A stretch of DNA of 64,000 nucleotides from Silicimonas sp. Lineage in GTDB: Bacteria; Pseudomonadota; Alphaproteobacteria; Rhodobacterales; Rhodobacteraceae. Shown here one piece after another: positions 1 through 9,058 of the stretch. The notes under the pieces were generated by a model. It ran no database searches and was not told where the DNA came from. It was given only the letters and a program-made list of their open reading frames with translations. The DNA lies in NCBI GenBank assembly GCA_022824315.1, contig JAJEAC010000007.1, forward strand, positions 39,306-103,305. The letters are read 5' to 3'. Numbering within the stretch: position 1 is the first letter of the stretch; every line of letters begins with the position of its first letter. The translations under genes and the position numbers were made by a program.

Positions 1-197
1 GTTCGGGACTAACCGATGAAGAACGCCGGCGGGCGCGCACCTCGCAAATGACGCAAGGAGTCCTGAGATGGTTCCCTGGCTGGAGGCAGCGGAACTGAGC
101 TTCGCATATCGGGGCGCGGCACGGATAATGGGAATTCTATCCAGAAACTTGGCTCCGCGACTTACCCGTTCGCCTTGGCCCCACATCGGAATTCCGC

Positions 198-791
198 TCA
201 ATCAGAATCTCCCGCGCCCGACAGAAACGCCTTGAACTCGTTCGTGAGAGTAGCGGCCTGAAGGAGCCGCTGCGCCTCGGACTTGCGTATGAGCGTCGGG
301 ACGTCGAGCGCGAAATTCTTGATCCTCTCGCGCATGCGCCTCGAGGCCAGGATTGCCTCCGAGGGATCAGGATCGATCGTGTCCGCAATGAAATCGTCCG
401 CCGAGATCGCGTCGATCGCATGTAGAGCCAGCGCCTCATCCGGAAAGTCCGCGAGGTTGTCGGTCACGATCACCGACGCGGATGTCGAGATCGCGCAGCC
501 AAGACATGGCTGTCATCCGGGTCGGGCAGGTCGAGCTTGCCTTCGAAGACCTCATGGCCAGTGACCAAAGACTTCGGGAACGCCACTTCGATTGCCGCGC
601 GCTGTTTCGATCCGTCCGTGCCCCTTTCGCAATCTTGGAGATTGCCTTCTGGGTTTCATCAAGAATGCGCGCGCACCAGCGCGGCCGGAAAAACCGGCTT
701 CGGCCAGGCCGAGCAGCATGTTCCGGCGCAGTGCGCCGCCCATGACGCATGCGTCGATCAACGCTGTGAACCGGTCAGCGTAGCCGTTCAT
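198..791 (-). pseudogene. PIN-domain toxin (VapC-like), frameshifted
   Basis: Three reading frames read in succession give one PIN-domain ribonuclease of a type II toxin-antitoxin pair. The ATG at 791 starts MNGYADRFTALIDACVM, where the first conserved Asp of PIN domains sits in LIDAC. The frame changes near 690 (a TTTTT run, giving FFRPRWCARILDETQ), again near 600 (giving EVAFPKSLVTGHEVFEGKL and then DSHVLAA) and near 500 (returning to the first frame with VIVTDNLADFPDEAL). Each change is explained by loss of one base, so the net change is three bases. The last part holds the acidic IVTDNL motif and a C-terminal helical tail. The ATG overlaps the antitoxin stop by 4 bp. As written it cannot make a full toxin; real decay and sequencing error are both possible. 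Confidence 0.8.
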
Positions 792-1300
792 GCGAGCCCG
801 TCTTCTGCATCCGTCCGTGCGAGATCACCCGGGGCATCCGAGCGCGCGGCATCGCGCTTCTCATTGTAGGCAAAGAGATCGTCTGCACGCACGCGTCGGT
901 GTCGACCGGTTTTCGTGAACGGTATGTCGCCGGCTTCCAGGAGTTTCACGAGGAAATGACGAGACACGCTTGGCAGATCGGCGGCTTGTTGCGTGGTGAG
1001 CACGTAGCCGACGGGGATCATGCGGAACCCGCGCCCGCTCGACACAAGCCGCAGCAATTCAAGCAACGATGCCGCAAGAGCCGGTGTCAGCGTCACGTTT
1101 TGAACGTCACCGTCCTCCAAGGCGAGCGACAGCATCGTCGGCACGCCTTCATTGATCTGAGAGGCGACGATGGTTCTGAGGTTTTCGGCATTCTTGATCT
1201 CGACCTCATCAGGCAGTCAGTCGGAGACCGCCTCCCTCTTGAGGGCGGTCATGCTGTGCTCCGGTTTTCCTTTCTCGGTGACATGCAAGGTGGTCGCCAT
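788..1300 (-). pseudogene. HTH antitoxin (excisionase-type), interrupted by a stop
   Basis: The C-terminal half reads as a MerR/excisionase-type helix-turn-helix protein: YVLTTQQAADLPSVSRHFLVK is the recognition unit, followed by GRHRRVRADDLFAYNEKRD. Proteins of this kind are the antitoxins of PIN toxins, and the toxin remnant follows with an ATGA overlap. The full frame begins at the ATG at 1300 (MATTLHVTEKGKPEH) but meets an in-frame TGA at 1217-1219 after 27 codons, then continues LPDEVEIKNAENLRT without any frame change. An internal start at 1144 could still give a 118-residue protein carrying the DNA-binding domain. Calling it a pseudogene assumes that the first 27 codons belong to the gene, which similarity of layout supports. 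Confidence 0.7.
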
Positions 1301-1774
1301 TCGATTCAATCGCAATATTCGAAATTCCTTTCTGTTACGTCAGGGGCTTGCAACGAAAACGCCAGCCCCCATTGCCAACGGGGATCGTGACCGACGGCCG
1401 AGGCCGCGCCAACGCTCGACAGGCCACCACCCGAGGGCGGCCGCTCAGCGGGCCTTGGCTTCGCGGTTGCGGAACTCGACATGCAGTCTCGGGCGCCGGG
1501 TGAAGCCGCCCTTTTGGGCGCAGACCGTCGGCAGAGGCCCACGTTGCCGACATGAATTCGCTCGAGAACAGTCGGGTGCTTGCCATATGCGACGTTCCCG
1601 CCTATAGACCTGCCGTCGAAACGGCGATCACAGCCGTGGGCAAAGGACTTGGGCAGGGTCGGTCGAACACCGGCCCTTCTTGTTTGACGCCTGCGCTTGT
1701 TCGTCACGCATCAACTCAAGACCGGCGGAACCAACCGCCCGGCCGGAAAGCACGAAAAAGGACACAAAGGCCAC
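1301..1774. other. Intergenic, no gene recognised
   Basis: The 474 bp between the antitoxin remnant and rpsA carry only short overlapping frames without recognisable protein features or good ribosome binding sites. The rpsA promoter and 5-prime leader should lie in the last 150 bp. The cytidylate kinase gene (cmk) that commonly precedes rpsA in alphaproteobacteria is absent. Confidence 0.5.
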
Positions 1775-3454
1775 ATGGCTCAATACGCAACCATGGAGGA
1801 ATTCGAGGCCCTCCTTGAAGAAAGCCTCGACATCGACACGCCCGACGAGGGGTCTGTCGTGAAGGGCAAGGTCATTGCCGTCGAAGCCGGACAGGCAATC
1901 ATCGATGTCGGCTACAAGATGGAAGGCCGGGTCGAACTCAAGGAATTCGCAGCACCAGGCGAGGCGCCGGAGATCGGCATCGGCGATGAAGTCGAGGTCT
2001 TCCTTGACCGCGTGGAGAACGCGCGCGGCGAGGCCGTGATCTCGCGTGACAAGGCACGCCGCGAGGCCGCCTGGGACAAGCTCGAAACCGCCTATTCTGA
2101 CAAGGGCGAAGTCGAAGGCGCGATATTCGGCCGGGTCAAGGGCGGGTTCACCGTTGACCTTGACGGCGCGGTCGCGTTCCTGCCGGGCAGCCAGGTCGAT
2201 GTGCGTCCGGTACGCGATCCCTCCGAAATCATGGGAATGAAGCAGCCGTTCAAGATCCTGAAAATGGACCGGCGTCGCGGCAACATCGTTGTCTCGCGCC
2301 GTGCAATCCTGGAAAAGGAGCGCGAGGGTCAGCGCAGGGCGGTCATCGAGAGAATCAAGGAAGGCGACGCGGTCGATGGCGTGGTCAAGAACATCACCGA
2401 ATACGGTGCGTTCATTGATCTCGGCGGCGTTGACGGTCTGCTTCATGTCACCGACATGGCGTGGCGTCGGGTCAGCCATCCGTCTGATATCGTCAAGATA
2501 AACGACACCGTGAAGGTGCAGATCGTCAAGATCAACCAGGAAACGCAACGGATCTCGCTCGGAATGAAGCAGCTTCAGGAAGATCCGTGGGATGCAGTGG
2601 AGCGCAACTATCCGCTCGAGTCGACTCATCATGGCCGCGTGACCAACATCACGGACTACGGCGCGTTTGTCGAGCTGGAGCCCGGAGTCGAGGGGCTGGT
2701 CCACGTCTCGGAAATGAGCTGGACAAAGAAGAACGTCCATCCGGGCAAGATCGTTTCGACCTCGCAGGAAGTCGATGTCATGGTGCTCGAGATCGACAGC
2801 GCCAAGCGGCGCGTATCCCTTGGCCTCAAGCAGACCCAGCGCAATCCCTGGGTGGTGTTCGCCGAAACCCATCCGGTCGGCTCGCGTGTCGAGGGTGAGG
2901 TCAAGAACATCACGGAATTCGGTCTCTTTGTCGGGCTCGACAACGACATCGACGGGATGGTGCACCTCTCCGACATTTCCTGGAACCGGCGCGGCGAAGA
3001 GGCCATCCAGGAGTACCGCAAGGGCGATGAGGTCAAGGCGGCCGTTACGGAAGTGGATGTCGAGAAGGAACGCATCTCGCTTTCGATCAAGGCACTCGAC
3101 GACACCTTCTCGCAAGCCGTCGGCGGCGTGAAGCGCGGCTCGGTCGTCACCGTTGTGGTGACAGCGATCGAAGAGGGCGGAATCGAGGTGGAGTACGGGG
3201 GGGCGAAGTCCTTCATTCGTCGTTCGGACCTCTCGCGCGACCGCTCCGAGCAGCGCCCGGACCGGTTTTCGGTCGGCGACAAGCTAGATGTGCGCGTCAC
3301 CAATATCGATGCCAGGTCGCGAAAGCTCTCGCTTTCGATCAAGGCCCGGGAGATCGCCGAGGAGAAGAAGGCCGTCGAACAGTACGGATCGTCCGATTCC
3401 GGTGCCTCGCTCGGCGACATCCTCGGCGCGGCCCTGAAGAAGGACAGCGACTGA
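1775..3454 (+). CDS. rpsA: 30S ribosomal protein S1
   Basis: S1 binds mRNA on the small ribosomal subunit and helps initiation on structured or weakly Shine-Dalgarno messages. The protein has 559 residues, starting MAQYATMEEFEALLEES. Six S1-type RNA-binding repeats can be followed at about 27-95, 111-177, 197-265, 283-352, 369-438 and 453-523; the later ones carry the usual NITEYGAF / NITDYGAF / NITEFGLF and GLLHVT / GLVHVS signatures. The end (GASLGDILGAALKK) is the alphaproteobacterial form. I chose this ATG rather than the in-frame one at 1697 because homology begins here and an AAAGG lies just upstream. The usual neighbours cmk and ihfB are missing; lepA follows after 255 bp. Confidence 0.97.
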   Translation: MAQYATMEEFEALLEESLDIDTPDEGSVVKGKVIAVEAGQAIIDVGYKMEGRVELKEFAAPGEAPEIGIGDEVEVFLDRVENARGEAVISRDKARREAAWDKLETAYSDKGEVEGAIFGRVKGGFTVDLDGAVAFLPGSQVDVRPVRDPSEIMGMKQPFKILKMDRRRGNIVVSRRAILEKEREGQRRAVIERIKEGDAVDGVVKNITEYGAFIDLGGVDGLLHVTDMAWRRVSHPSDIVKINDTVKVQIVKINQETQRISLGMKQLQEDPWDAVERNYPLESTHHGRVTNITDYGAFVELEPGVEGLVHVSEMSWTKKNVHPGKIVSTSQEVDVMVLEIDSAKRRVSLGLKQTQRNPWVVFAETHPVGSRVEGEVKNITEFGLFVGLDNDIDGMVHLSDISWNRRGEEAIQEYRKGDEVKAAVTEVDVEKERISLSIKALDDTFSQAVGGVKRGSVVTVVVTAIEEGGIEVEYGGAKSFIRRSDLSRDRSEQRPDRFSVGDKLDVRVTNIDARSRKLSLSIKAREIAEEKKAVEQYGSSDSGASLGDILGAALKKDSD

Positions 3455-3460
3455 TTGCAG

Positions 3461-3486
3461 CGCGGCGCGGTTCGTGTCGCGCCGCG
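3461..3486 (+). terminator. Hairpin after rpsA
   Basis: A perfect 9-bp inverted repeat, CGCGGCGCG / CGCGCCGCG with an 8-base loop, begins seven bases after the rpsA stop. There is no T-run after it, so it may end transcription inefficiently or protect the 3-prime end of the rpsA message. Confidence 0.5.
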
Positions 3487-3709
3487 AACAGGCCCGCCCC
3501 GAGCCGGCATTGCCGTTTCCGGGGCGTGCGTCTGCGCCGGATTCCATGTCGCACGGTGCCGTTCGCACGAGACATGGTTCGTGCCGGCTACAGGTGCCGG
3601 CAGGTGCGCCGCGTGGCGGCGCATCGTTCACGATGTGCAGGGGTTGCGGGACGCGCCACGGCCGGTTGCGTATCTTGCCAATGGAAGCGGCCTGCCGCAT
3701 ATCCCCACA

Positions 3710-5509
3710 ATGACCGACCTCGCGCATATCCGCAATTTTTCGATCGTCGCCCATATCGATCACGGGAAATCGACGCTTGCCGACCGGCTCATCCAGATGA
3801 CGGGCACGATGGCGGAGCGGGACATGAAAGAGCAGGTGCTCGATGCCATGGACATCGAGCGCGAGCGCGGCATCACCATCAAGGCCAACACGGTCCGCAT
3901 CGAGTACCCGGCCACGGACGGCCAGACCTACATCCTGAACCTGATAGACACGCCGGGGCACGTGGACTTCGGGTATGAAGTCAGCCGTTCCATGCAGGCG
4001 GTCGAGGGATCGCTTCTTGTTGTCGACGCCTCGCAGGGGGTCGAGGCGCAGACATTGGCCAATGCGTACCAGGCCATAGATGCCGATCACGACATCGTGC
4101 CCGTGCTGAACAAGATCGACCTGCCCGCCTCGGACATTGACCGCGTCAGCACGCAGATCGAGGAGGTGATAGGAATCGACGCCACCGACGCGATCCGGAT
4201 ATCCGCGAAGACCGGCGACGGCGTACCCGAACTGCTCGAAGCCATCGTTCATCGCCTTCCCGCACCTCGCGGCGACGCGGATGCCCCCCTCAAGGCCATG
4301 CTGGTGGATTCGCGCTACGATTCCTACCTTGGCGTGGTCGTCATGATTCGAGTCATCGACGGGACGATCCGCAAGGGCGACCAGATCGTCATGATGCAGA
4401 CCGGCGCCAGGTACCGCATCGACCGACTAGCCGTTCTCAAGCCTGAAATGGCGGACGCCGCGAAACTCGGTCCCGGCGAGATCGGCGTTCTCACGGCGTC
4501 CATCAAGCAGGTGCGGGACACCCGCGTCGGCGACACGATCACGCATGAACGCGGTCCCGCGTCGGAACCGCTCCCCGGTTTCAAGCCGTCGCAGCCCGTC
4601 GTCTTCTGCGGTCTCTTCCCGGTCGACAACGGGGAGTTCGAGGACCTCCGCGATGCCATCGAGAAGCTCGCCCTCAACGACGCGAGCTTCACCTTCGAGA
4701 TGGAAACCTCCGCTGCCCTGGGATTCGGCTTCCGCTGCGGCTTTCTCGGCCTCCTGCACCTCGAGGTCGTCCGTGACCGCATCGAGCGCGAGTACGACAT
4801 CGAGCTCATCACGACCGCGCCGTCGGTGATCTACCATGTCCACATGCGCGATGGATCCATGCTGGAGCTTCACAATCCGGCGGACATGCCCGACCCGTCG
4901 ATCATCGACCACATCGAGGAGCCGCGCATCAGGGCCACGATCCTCGTGCCGGACGACTATCTTGGCGATGTCCTGAAGCTCTGTCACGACCGCCGTGGCG
5001 TTCAGGAAGACCTCAGCTACGCGGGTTCCCGTGCCGTGGTGATCTATGACCTGCCGCTGAACGAAGTCGTCTTCGATTTCCATGACAGGCTGAAATCGGT
5101 GACGAAAGGGTATGCGAGCTTCGACTACCAGCTTGCCGGCTATCAAGCCGACAACCTCGTCAAGATGCAGGTCCTCGTCAACGAGGAACCCGTCGACGCA
5201 CTCTCGATGATGGTTCATCGCGACCGGGCCGAGACCCGTGGTCGCGCAATGTGCGAAAAGCTGAAGGAACTCATCCCCCGCCACATGTTCAAGATTCCGA
5301 TCCAGGCTGCGATCGGCGGGAGAATCATTGCCCGCGAGACCCTGTCGGCGCTGCGGAAGGACGTGACCGCCAAGTGCTACGGCGGCGATGCAACGCGCAA
5401 GCGCAAGCTGCTCGAAAAGCAGAAGGCCGGAAAGAAGAAGATGCGCCAGTTCGGGAAGGTGGACATTCCGCAGGAGGCGTTCATCGATGCATTGAAGATG
5501 GACGGATGA
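3710..5509 (+). CDS. lepA: Elongation factor 4 (LepA), ribosomal back-translocase GTPase
   Basis: LepA is a translational GTPase related to EF-G that acts on stalled or misassembled ribosomes. The 599-residue protein matches the family length. The G1 motif is [10 protein letters not shown] near the N-terminus, followed by ERGITIKA (switch I), DTPGHVDF (G3) and NKIDLP (G4). The LepA-specific C-terminal domain is present, ending with the basic stretch [20 protein letters not shown] and then [10 protein letters not shown]. Homology starts at [15 protein letters not shown], so the ATG at 3710 is preferred over the in-frame upstream start at 3455, which would only add a low-complexity leader. Confidence 0.97.
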   Translation: MTDLAHIRNFSIVAHIDHGKSTLADRLIQMTGTMAERDMKEQVLDAMDIERERGITIKANTVRIEYPATDGQTYILNLIDTPGHVDFGYEVSRSMQAVEGSLLVVDASQGVEAQTLANAYQAIDADHDIVPVLNKIDLPASDIDRVSTQIEEVIGIDATDAIRISAKTGDGVPELLEAIVHRLPAPRGDADAPLKAMLVDSRYDSYLGVVVMIRVIDGTIRKGDQIVMMQTGARYRIDRLAVLKPEMADAAKLGPGEIGVLTASIKQVRDTRVGDTITHERGPASEPLPGFKPSQPVVFCGLFPVDNGEFEDLRDAIEKLALNDASFTFEMETSAALGFGFRCGFLGLLHLEVVRDRIEREYDIELITTAPSVIYHVHMRDGSMLELHNPADMPDPSIIDHIEEPRIRATILVPDDYLGDVLKLCHDRRGVQEDLSYAGSRAVVIYDLPLNEVVFDFHDRLKSVTKGYASFDYQLAGYQADNLVKMQVLVNEEPVDALSMMVHRDRAETRGRAMCEKLKELIPRHMFKIPIQAAIGGRIIARETLSALRKDVTAKCYGGDATRKRKLLEKQKAGKKKMRQFGKVDIPQEAFIDALKMDG

Positions 5510-6119
5510 ATCGAAGGCTCCCGTGCCGTCCATGTCGAGGCATTGGCCACTGATGGCCGGTGGCGCGATGCCGGTTCCTGCCTTGCAGGCCGGCCGTCGA
5601 TCGGGGCGCCAGCGTTCCGGCGGGCGAATCGGTTCGCAAGCCGCAGGGCGAAGACATCCCGCACGAGTCGGCGAATTCGCGGACCGAAGGGTCGAATTCA
5701 CTCCGCCCTGTCGAATTTCTTGCTTCGGGGGCTTCAGGGAGTTTTCCCCGCCCAGCGCCTTGCCGCGAATTGGTTTTTTTGACTTGTCCACAGGCGTTTC
5801 CCCAATAAATCCAACGATTTATCCCCAAGAAATTTCGTCGGCCAGGTCGATTTTCCTTGCGGCGAATCGCGCGGCTTGCAAATATCAGTTTACCGTCAGG
5901 CGTCTCCGGACGTGGACGGGTGCAAGGCCTTTGGAGCCGGAGCAAATCGGATCGGGACGCAAGTTCCAGGACGGGGAGCGAAGGTTCGGGGACCGGGCAG
6001 ACGAAGAGGGGTTTTCGGATCCATCTCCGACGGCATCGGAACCATGGTCATTGCGTGGTGGCGGATCGCGAGGTTCGCTGCACACCGAGCCAGACACCCT
6101 TCGGGGAGAACGGCACGGG
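5510..6119. other. Gene-free stretch with DnaA-box-like sites
   Basis: No credible gene is seen. The part around 5770-5840 is richer in A and T than its surroundings and holds TTGTCCACA (5784-5792) and TTATCCCCA (5819-5827), each one base away from the DnaA box TTATCCACA. A third, TTATCCATA, lies at 6293-6301 beyond the candidate RNA. All three point the same way. The rest of the stretch to 6406 holds the candidate RNA (6120-6191) and a hairpin (6219-6240). Confidence 0.4.
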
Positions 6120-6191
6120 GAAGGCGTCAGGGTGTGTCGGCAACGGCACGATGCAAGGACCGCGTCCAAGCACCTGACGCCTTCTTTTTTT
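6120..6191 (+). ncRNA. Candidate structured small RNA ending in a U-tract
   Basis: A perfect 12-bp stem (GAAGGCGTCAGG at 6120-6131 with CCTGACGCCTTC at 6173-6184) encloses two smaller hairpins: GTGTCG-GCAA-CGGCAC at 6134-6149, closed by a GNRA-type tetraloop, and GGAC-CGC-GTCC at 6157-6167. The long stem is followed at once by seven T residues (6185-6191), as in an intrinsic terminator. Together this is a three-way junction followed by a terminator-like tail, which fits the 3-prime end of a noncoding RNA on the plus strand. The 5-prime end is not visible and could lie well upstream. I do not recognise a known family; the SRP RNA, tmRNA and RNase P motifs are absent. Confidence 0.55.
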
Positions 6192-6218
6192 CTCGCGCCT
6201 GACCATCAGAAGCAGCGA

Positions 6219-6240
6219 GCCCGGGCAACAATGCCCGGGC
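6219..6240. terminator. GC hairpin between candidate RNA and hydrolase gene
   Basis: GCCCGGGC / GCCCGGGC with the loop AACAAT is a perfect 8-bp stem. It lacks a T-run in either direction. It lies about 170 bp downstream of the minus-strand hydrolase gene and could serve that transcript. Confidence 0.35.
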
Positions 6241-6406
6241 CTCGCCAGCGTCAAGGGATGCATCCGCGTCCTACGCACCTATGCTTAGGCGTTTATCCAT
6301 ATATATTGTGGAATGCAACCAAATATTGCGGTGATGGCAGGATCTTTCTCAATGCCTTGGGTGCGCAAGGCCTCGGCGGCAACGCGCCGGACGGGTCGAC
6401 GCAAGG

Positions 6407-7156
6407 TCATGCGTCCAGAAAGGCGGTCACCGCAGCCTCGAATGCACGCGGCCTGTCGGCGTGCAGCCAGTGTCCGGAGCCCGGAATCCTGACGAAGCGC
6501 GCAAGCGGAAAAAGCGACCTGATTCGGCTTCGGTGCTCCGCCGTGACGTAGGTGCTTTCGGCACCCGTCAGAAAAAGGGTCGGCCCCTCGAACACGCCGT
6601 CAAGCTCCGGGAATCCGACAATGCGCGACATTTCGCGTTCCAGCACGTCGAGGTTCAGGCGCCAGCGTCTCTCCTTCACGTTGAGCGATTGCAGGAGAAA
6701 GGTCCGCACGCCGGCATCATCGATTCGTTCGGCCAGCTGCGCGTCCGCGTCCCGGCGGCTTTCGACCCGGTCAAGCTCGACAGCGCGCATCGCATCAATC
6801 ATGGGCTGCTGCGTGTGGGCGTAGGTCACGGGCGCAATGTCGGCGACAACCATCTTGCGGAGCCTGTCGGGACGGGTCAGCGCAAGGGCCATCGCGGCTT
6901 TTCCACCCATGGAGTGCCCAAGGATGTCGGTTCGTTCGCCGATGGCACCGGCAAGGTCGGCGGCCATGTCAGGGTAGCCGTGGGAATCGGACCAGTCACT
7001 CGCTCCGTGGTTGCGCATGTCGACAGCGGTGACGCGCCGAGTCGCCGACAGGCGTTTGGCAACGACACCCCAGTTCCTGGCCGAGCCGAAGAGCCCATGG
7101 GCGATCAGGAGCGGGACGCGCCCGGTCGAACTGCCGTGCGTGATAGCGTGGAGCAT
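6407..7156 (-). CDS. Alpha/beta hydrolase, YbfF-type esterase
   Basis: A 249-residue cytoplasmic serine hydrolase. The oxyanion-hole motif HGLFGSARNW is near residue 20, the nucleophile elbow is GHSMGGKAA, and the catalytic His is in GSGHWLHADRP close to the C-terminus. This pattern is that of the YbfF / ABHD11 esterases, whose physiological substrates are uncertain (short acyl esters are hydrolysed in the test tube). I chose the start MLHAITHGSS at 7156, preceded by GAGGGGGAC, over the longer in-frame start at 7282, which would run into the divergent pxpB gene. It stands alone, divergent from pxpB. Confidence 0.9.
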   Translation of the reverse strand: MLHAITHGSSTGRVPLLIAHGLFGSARNWGVVAKRLSATRRVTAVDMRNHGASDWSDSHGYPDMAADLAGAIGERTDILGHSMGGKAAMALALTRPDRLRKMVVADIAPVTYAHTQQPMIDAMRAVELDRVESRRDADAQLAERIDDAGVRTFLLQSLNVKERRWRLNLDVLEREMSRIVGFPELDGVFEGPTLFLTGAESTYVTAEHRSRIRSLFPLARFVRIPGSGHWLHADRPRAFEAAVTAFLDA

Positions 7157-7269
7157 GTCCCCCTCTAGCGACCGCTGTCGGGAGTCACCAGTGCGCAAAG
7201 GTCGCGGGGGCAAGGTCTTTCGTGCGCCGGGCCGTTTCCATTTCCGAACCGGTATGAAATCGTCGTCCG

Positions 7270-8004
7270 GTGACTGACGCACCAGAACTCTTGCCGCTTG
7301 GACCGGACGGGCTGCTTGTGCGGTTTGCCGACCAGTTGAGCGAGCCGGCGAACCGGGCCGCGCTGGCGTTCCGTGCCGATCTCGAAAGCACCGGGAATCC
7401 GGGCATCGCGGAGACCGCTTCGTCGCTTGCCTCGGTGCTCGTGAAATTCCGACCCGACGTCATCGCGCGCAAGGCTCTGGAAGACGAGCTTGGCGCGATG
7501 CTGGCCGAACGCGACTGGCTGGAGGCTTCCCTTCCGGCGGGGCGCCGGCTCTGGCGCGTGCCGGTCGCATTCGGCGATGTTCACGGGCCTGATCTGGACG
7601 ACGCGGCGGACGCGGCGGGTCTCGCGCCGGATGCGGCGGTCGAGGATATCTGCGCAGCGCGTCTTCGCGTTCTCGCACTGGGCTTTTCGCCCGGTCAACC
7701 CTATCTCGGGTTTCTGCCCGAACATTGGGACATTCCGCGGCAGGTCGACGTGACCCACGAAGTTCCACGAGGGGCCGTTGTCGTTGCCGTGCGTCAAGTC
7801 ATTCCTTTCGCGCATGCGGCGCCCACCGGTTGGCGGCAGATCGGACGGACGGCATTCCGCTGCAACGATCCGGGGCTTGATCCGTCCAGTCCTCTCCGGC
7901 CGGGAGACGAGATGGAGTTCCTGCCCGTTGAAGGACGAACGCTTGATCGCCTGCTGGACGACGCGCCACCGTTCGGCGGTGCCGAACGATTCGAGATTCC
8001 ATGA
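7270..8004 (+). CDS. pxpB: 5-oxoprolinase subunit PxpB (KipI-like)
   Basis: PxpB forms, with PxpC and PxpA, the ATP-dependent enzyme that opens 5-oxoproline to glutamate. The 244-residue protein ends with the typical carboxyltransferase-type region: LGFSPGQPYLGFLPEH, a Pro-rich VPRGAVVVAVRQ and a C-terminal PGDEMEFLPV. A GTG at 7270 is used as start. The stop overlaps the pxpC start by 4 bp (ATGA), so the two are translated together. No pxpA (LamB/YcsF) gene lies nearby. Confidence 0.9.
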   Translation: MTDAPELLPLGPDGLLVRFADQLSEPANRAALAFRADLESTGNPGIAETASSLASVLVKFRPDVIARKALEDELGAMLAERDWLEASLPAGRRLWRVPVAFGDVHGPDLDDAADAAGLAPDAAVEDICAARLRVLALGFSPGQPYLGFLPEHWDIPRQVDVTHEVPRGAVVVAVRQVIPFAHAAPTGWRQIGRTAFRCNDPGLDPSSPLRPGDEMEFLPVEGRTLDRLLDDAPPFGGAERFEIP

Positions 8005-9011
8005 CGACCGGGCTTGTCGTGGAGCGGGTCGGACCCGCCGCCTCGGTCCAGGACCTGGGACGGCCGGGATGGCTCGAGGTCGGGCTCTCTCGTGGCGGAG
8101 CGGCGGACAGGTCTGCTTTCATCGAGGGGCTGGCCCTTCTTGACCTGCCACTTGGAACGGCAGGCATCGAGATGGCGGAATTGGGCGGACGGTTCAGGTT
8201 CGAGGCATCCATGCGGTTTGCCCTGACAGGCGCCGCGATGAGGGCAACGCTTGACGGGGAGCGACTGGATGTCGGCGCGAGCCATTTCGCGGCTGCCGGT
8301 GCGGTGCTGGACGTCGGCGCGGCCGAGAGGGGCGTCTACGCCTATCTCCAGGTCGCGGGCGGAATTGCCACGCCGGTCGTGAGCGGAGGACGGGGGGTCC
8401 ACGGGATCGGGGGGCTTGGACGGTTGCTGCGGGCAGGAGACATGGTTCCCGTTGCGCCCGATCCGGCGCCGGATGCGCCGCCGACAAGACTGGATCGCCA
8501 AGCCGGAACCGGACCGGTTCGGCTCATGCCTGGGCCGCAAACCGGCCTGTTCGCCCGTGACATGCTGAAATCGTTCGAGGAAGCGGTCTTCGTGCGCAGC
8601 CCGCGTGCCAACAGGCAGGGTGTCCGGCTTGATCACGAGGGCGCGCCGTTCTCGACTCGTGCGCAGCTCAGCCACGCCTCGGACTTCATAGCGGAGGGAG
8701 ATGTTCAGATGACGGGAGACGGCACGCCCTACGTCCTGCTGGCCGAATGCCAGACCATGGGCGGCTATCCCCGAATCGGGACTGTCCTGCCAGCCGATCT
8801 GCCCAGTGTGGCACAGGCCAGGGCGGGAGAGGAATTGAGGTTTCGCTTCGTTTCCGTCGATGAAGCGGAAGCGGCCTGGCAAAGCGACGAGGAGGTCCTC
8901 GCGTCGCTGAAACAGGCACGGACCCCGCACACCCGGGATCCGCGGGACGTGGCCGATCTGCTGACCTACGACCTGATCGGGCGACCGCCGGAGGATGTCG
9001 CGGGAGATTGA
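8001..9011 (+). CDS. pxpC: 5-oxoprolinase subunit PxpC (KipA-like)
   Basis: The partner of PxpB, a member of the biotin-dependent carboxyltransferase-like family, 336 residues. Recognisable stretches are VEVGLSRGGAADR-like residues near the N-terminus (RPGWLEVGLSRGGAADR), YLQVAGGIATPVV in the middle, MPGPQTGLF, and the GDGTPYVLLAECQTMGGYPR region near the C-terminus. It directly follows pxpB with a 4-bp overlap and faces the ABC permease gene, from which a hairpin separates it. Confidence 0.9.
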   Translation: MTTGLVVERVGPAASVQDLGRPGWLEVGLSRGGAADRSAFIEGLALLDLPLGTAGIEMAELGGRFRFEASMRFALTGAAMRATLDGERLDVGASHFAAAGAVLDVGAAERGVYAYLQVAGGIATPVVSGGRGVHGIGGLGRLLRAGDMVPVAPDPAPDAPPTRLDRQAGTGPVRLMPGPQTGLFARDMLKSFEEAVFVRSPRANRQGVRLDHEGAPFSTRAQLSHASDFIAEGDVQMTGDGTPYVLLAECQTMGGYPRIGTVLPADLPSVAQARAGEELRFRFVSVDEAEAAWQSDEEVLASLKQARTPHTRDPRDVADLLTYDLIGRPPEDVAGD

Positions 9012-9037
9012 GCGGCGTCGGACTCGCAGCGCCGCTC
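9010..9037. terminator. Hairpin between convergent genes
   Basis: GAGCGGCG / CGCCGCTC, a perfect 8-bp stem with a 12-base loop, begins at the last bases of pxpC and sits before the end of the convergent permease gene. There is no T-run; a two-way terminator is likely from its place. Confidence 0.4.
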
Positions 9038-9058
9038 GACCCGGCACCTGGATCTCGG

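Noticed and set aside
1..197. Short frame at the left edge (SGLTDEERRRARTSQM)
   Set aside because: Reads open from the edge to about 100 but is too short and too charged to call; no family recognised.
1628..3115. 495-codon open frame antisense to rpsA
   Set aside because: It lies entirely opposite a certain ribosomal protein gene and is a by-product of high GC; no protein features are visible. The same holds for other long antisense frames, such as 4427-5791, 39394-41235, 43444-45063 and 48569-50395.
3455..3709. N-terminal extension of LepA from an upstream start
   Set aside because: The extra 85 residues are Ala/Arg/Gly-rich, begin inside the rpsA hairpin region and have no counterpart in LepA; the family start is at 3710.
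5510..6406. Search for tRNA, tmRNA, RNase P RNA or SRP RNA
   Set aside because: The typical signatures (TTCGA arm with CCA end, GGAAGGNAGCAGCC, GAGGAAAGTCC) were not found here or in other intergenic regions of the window.
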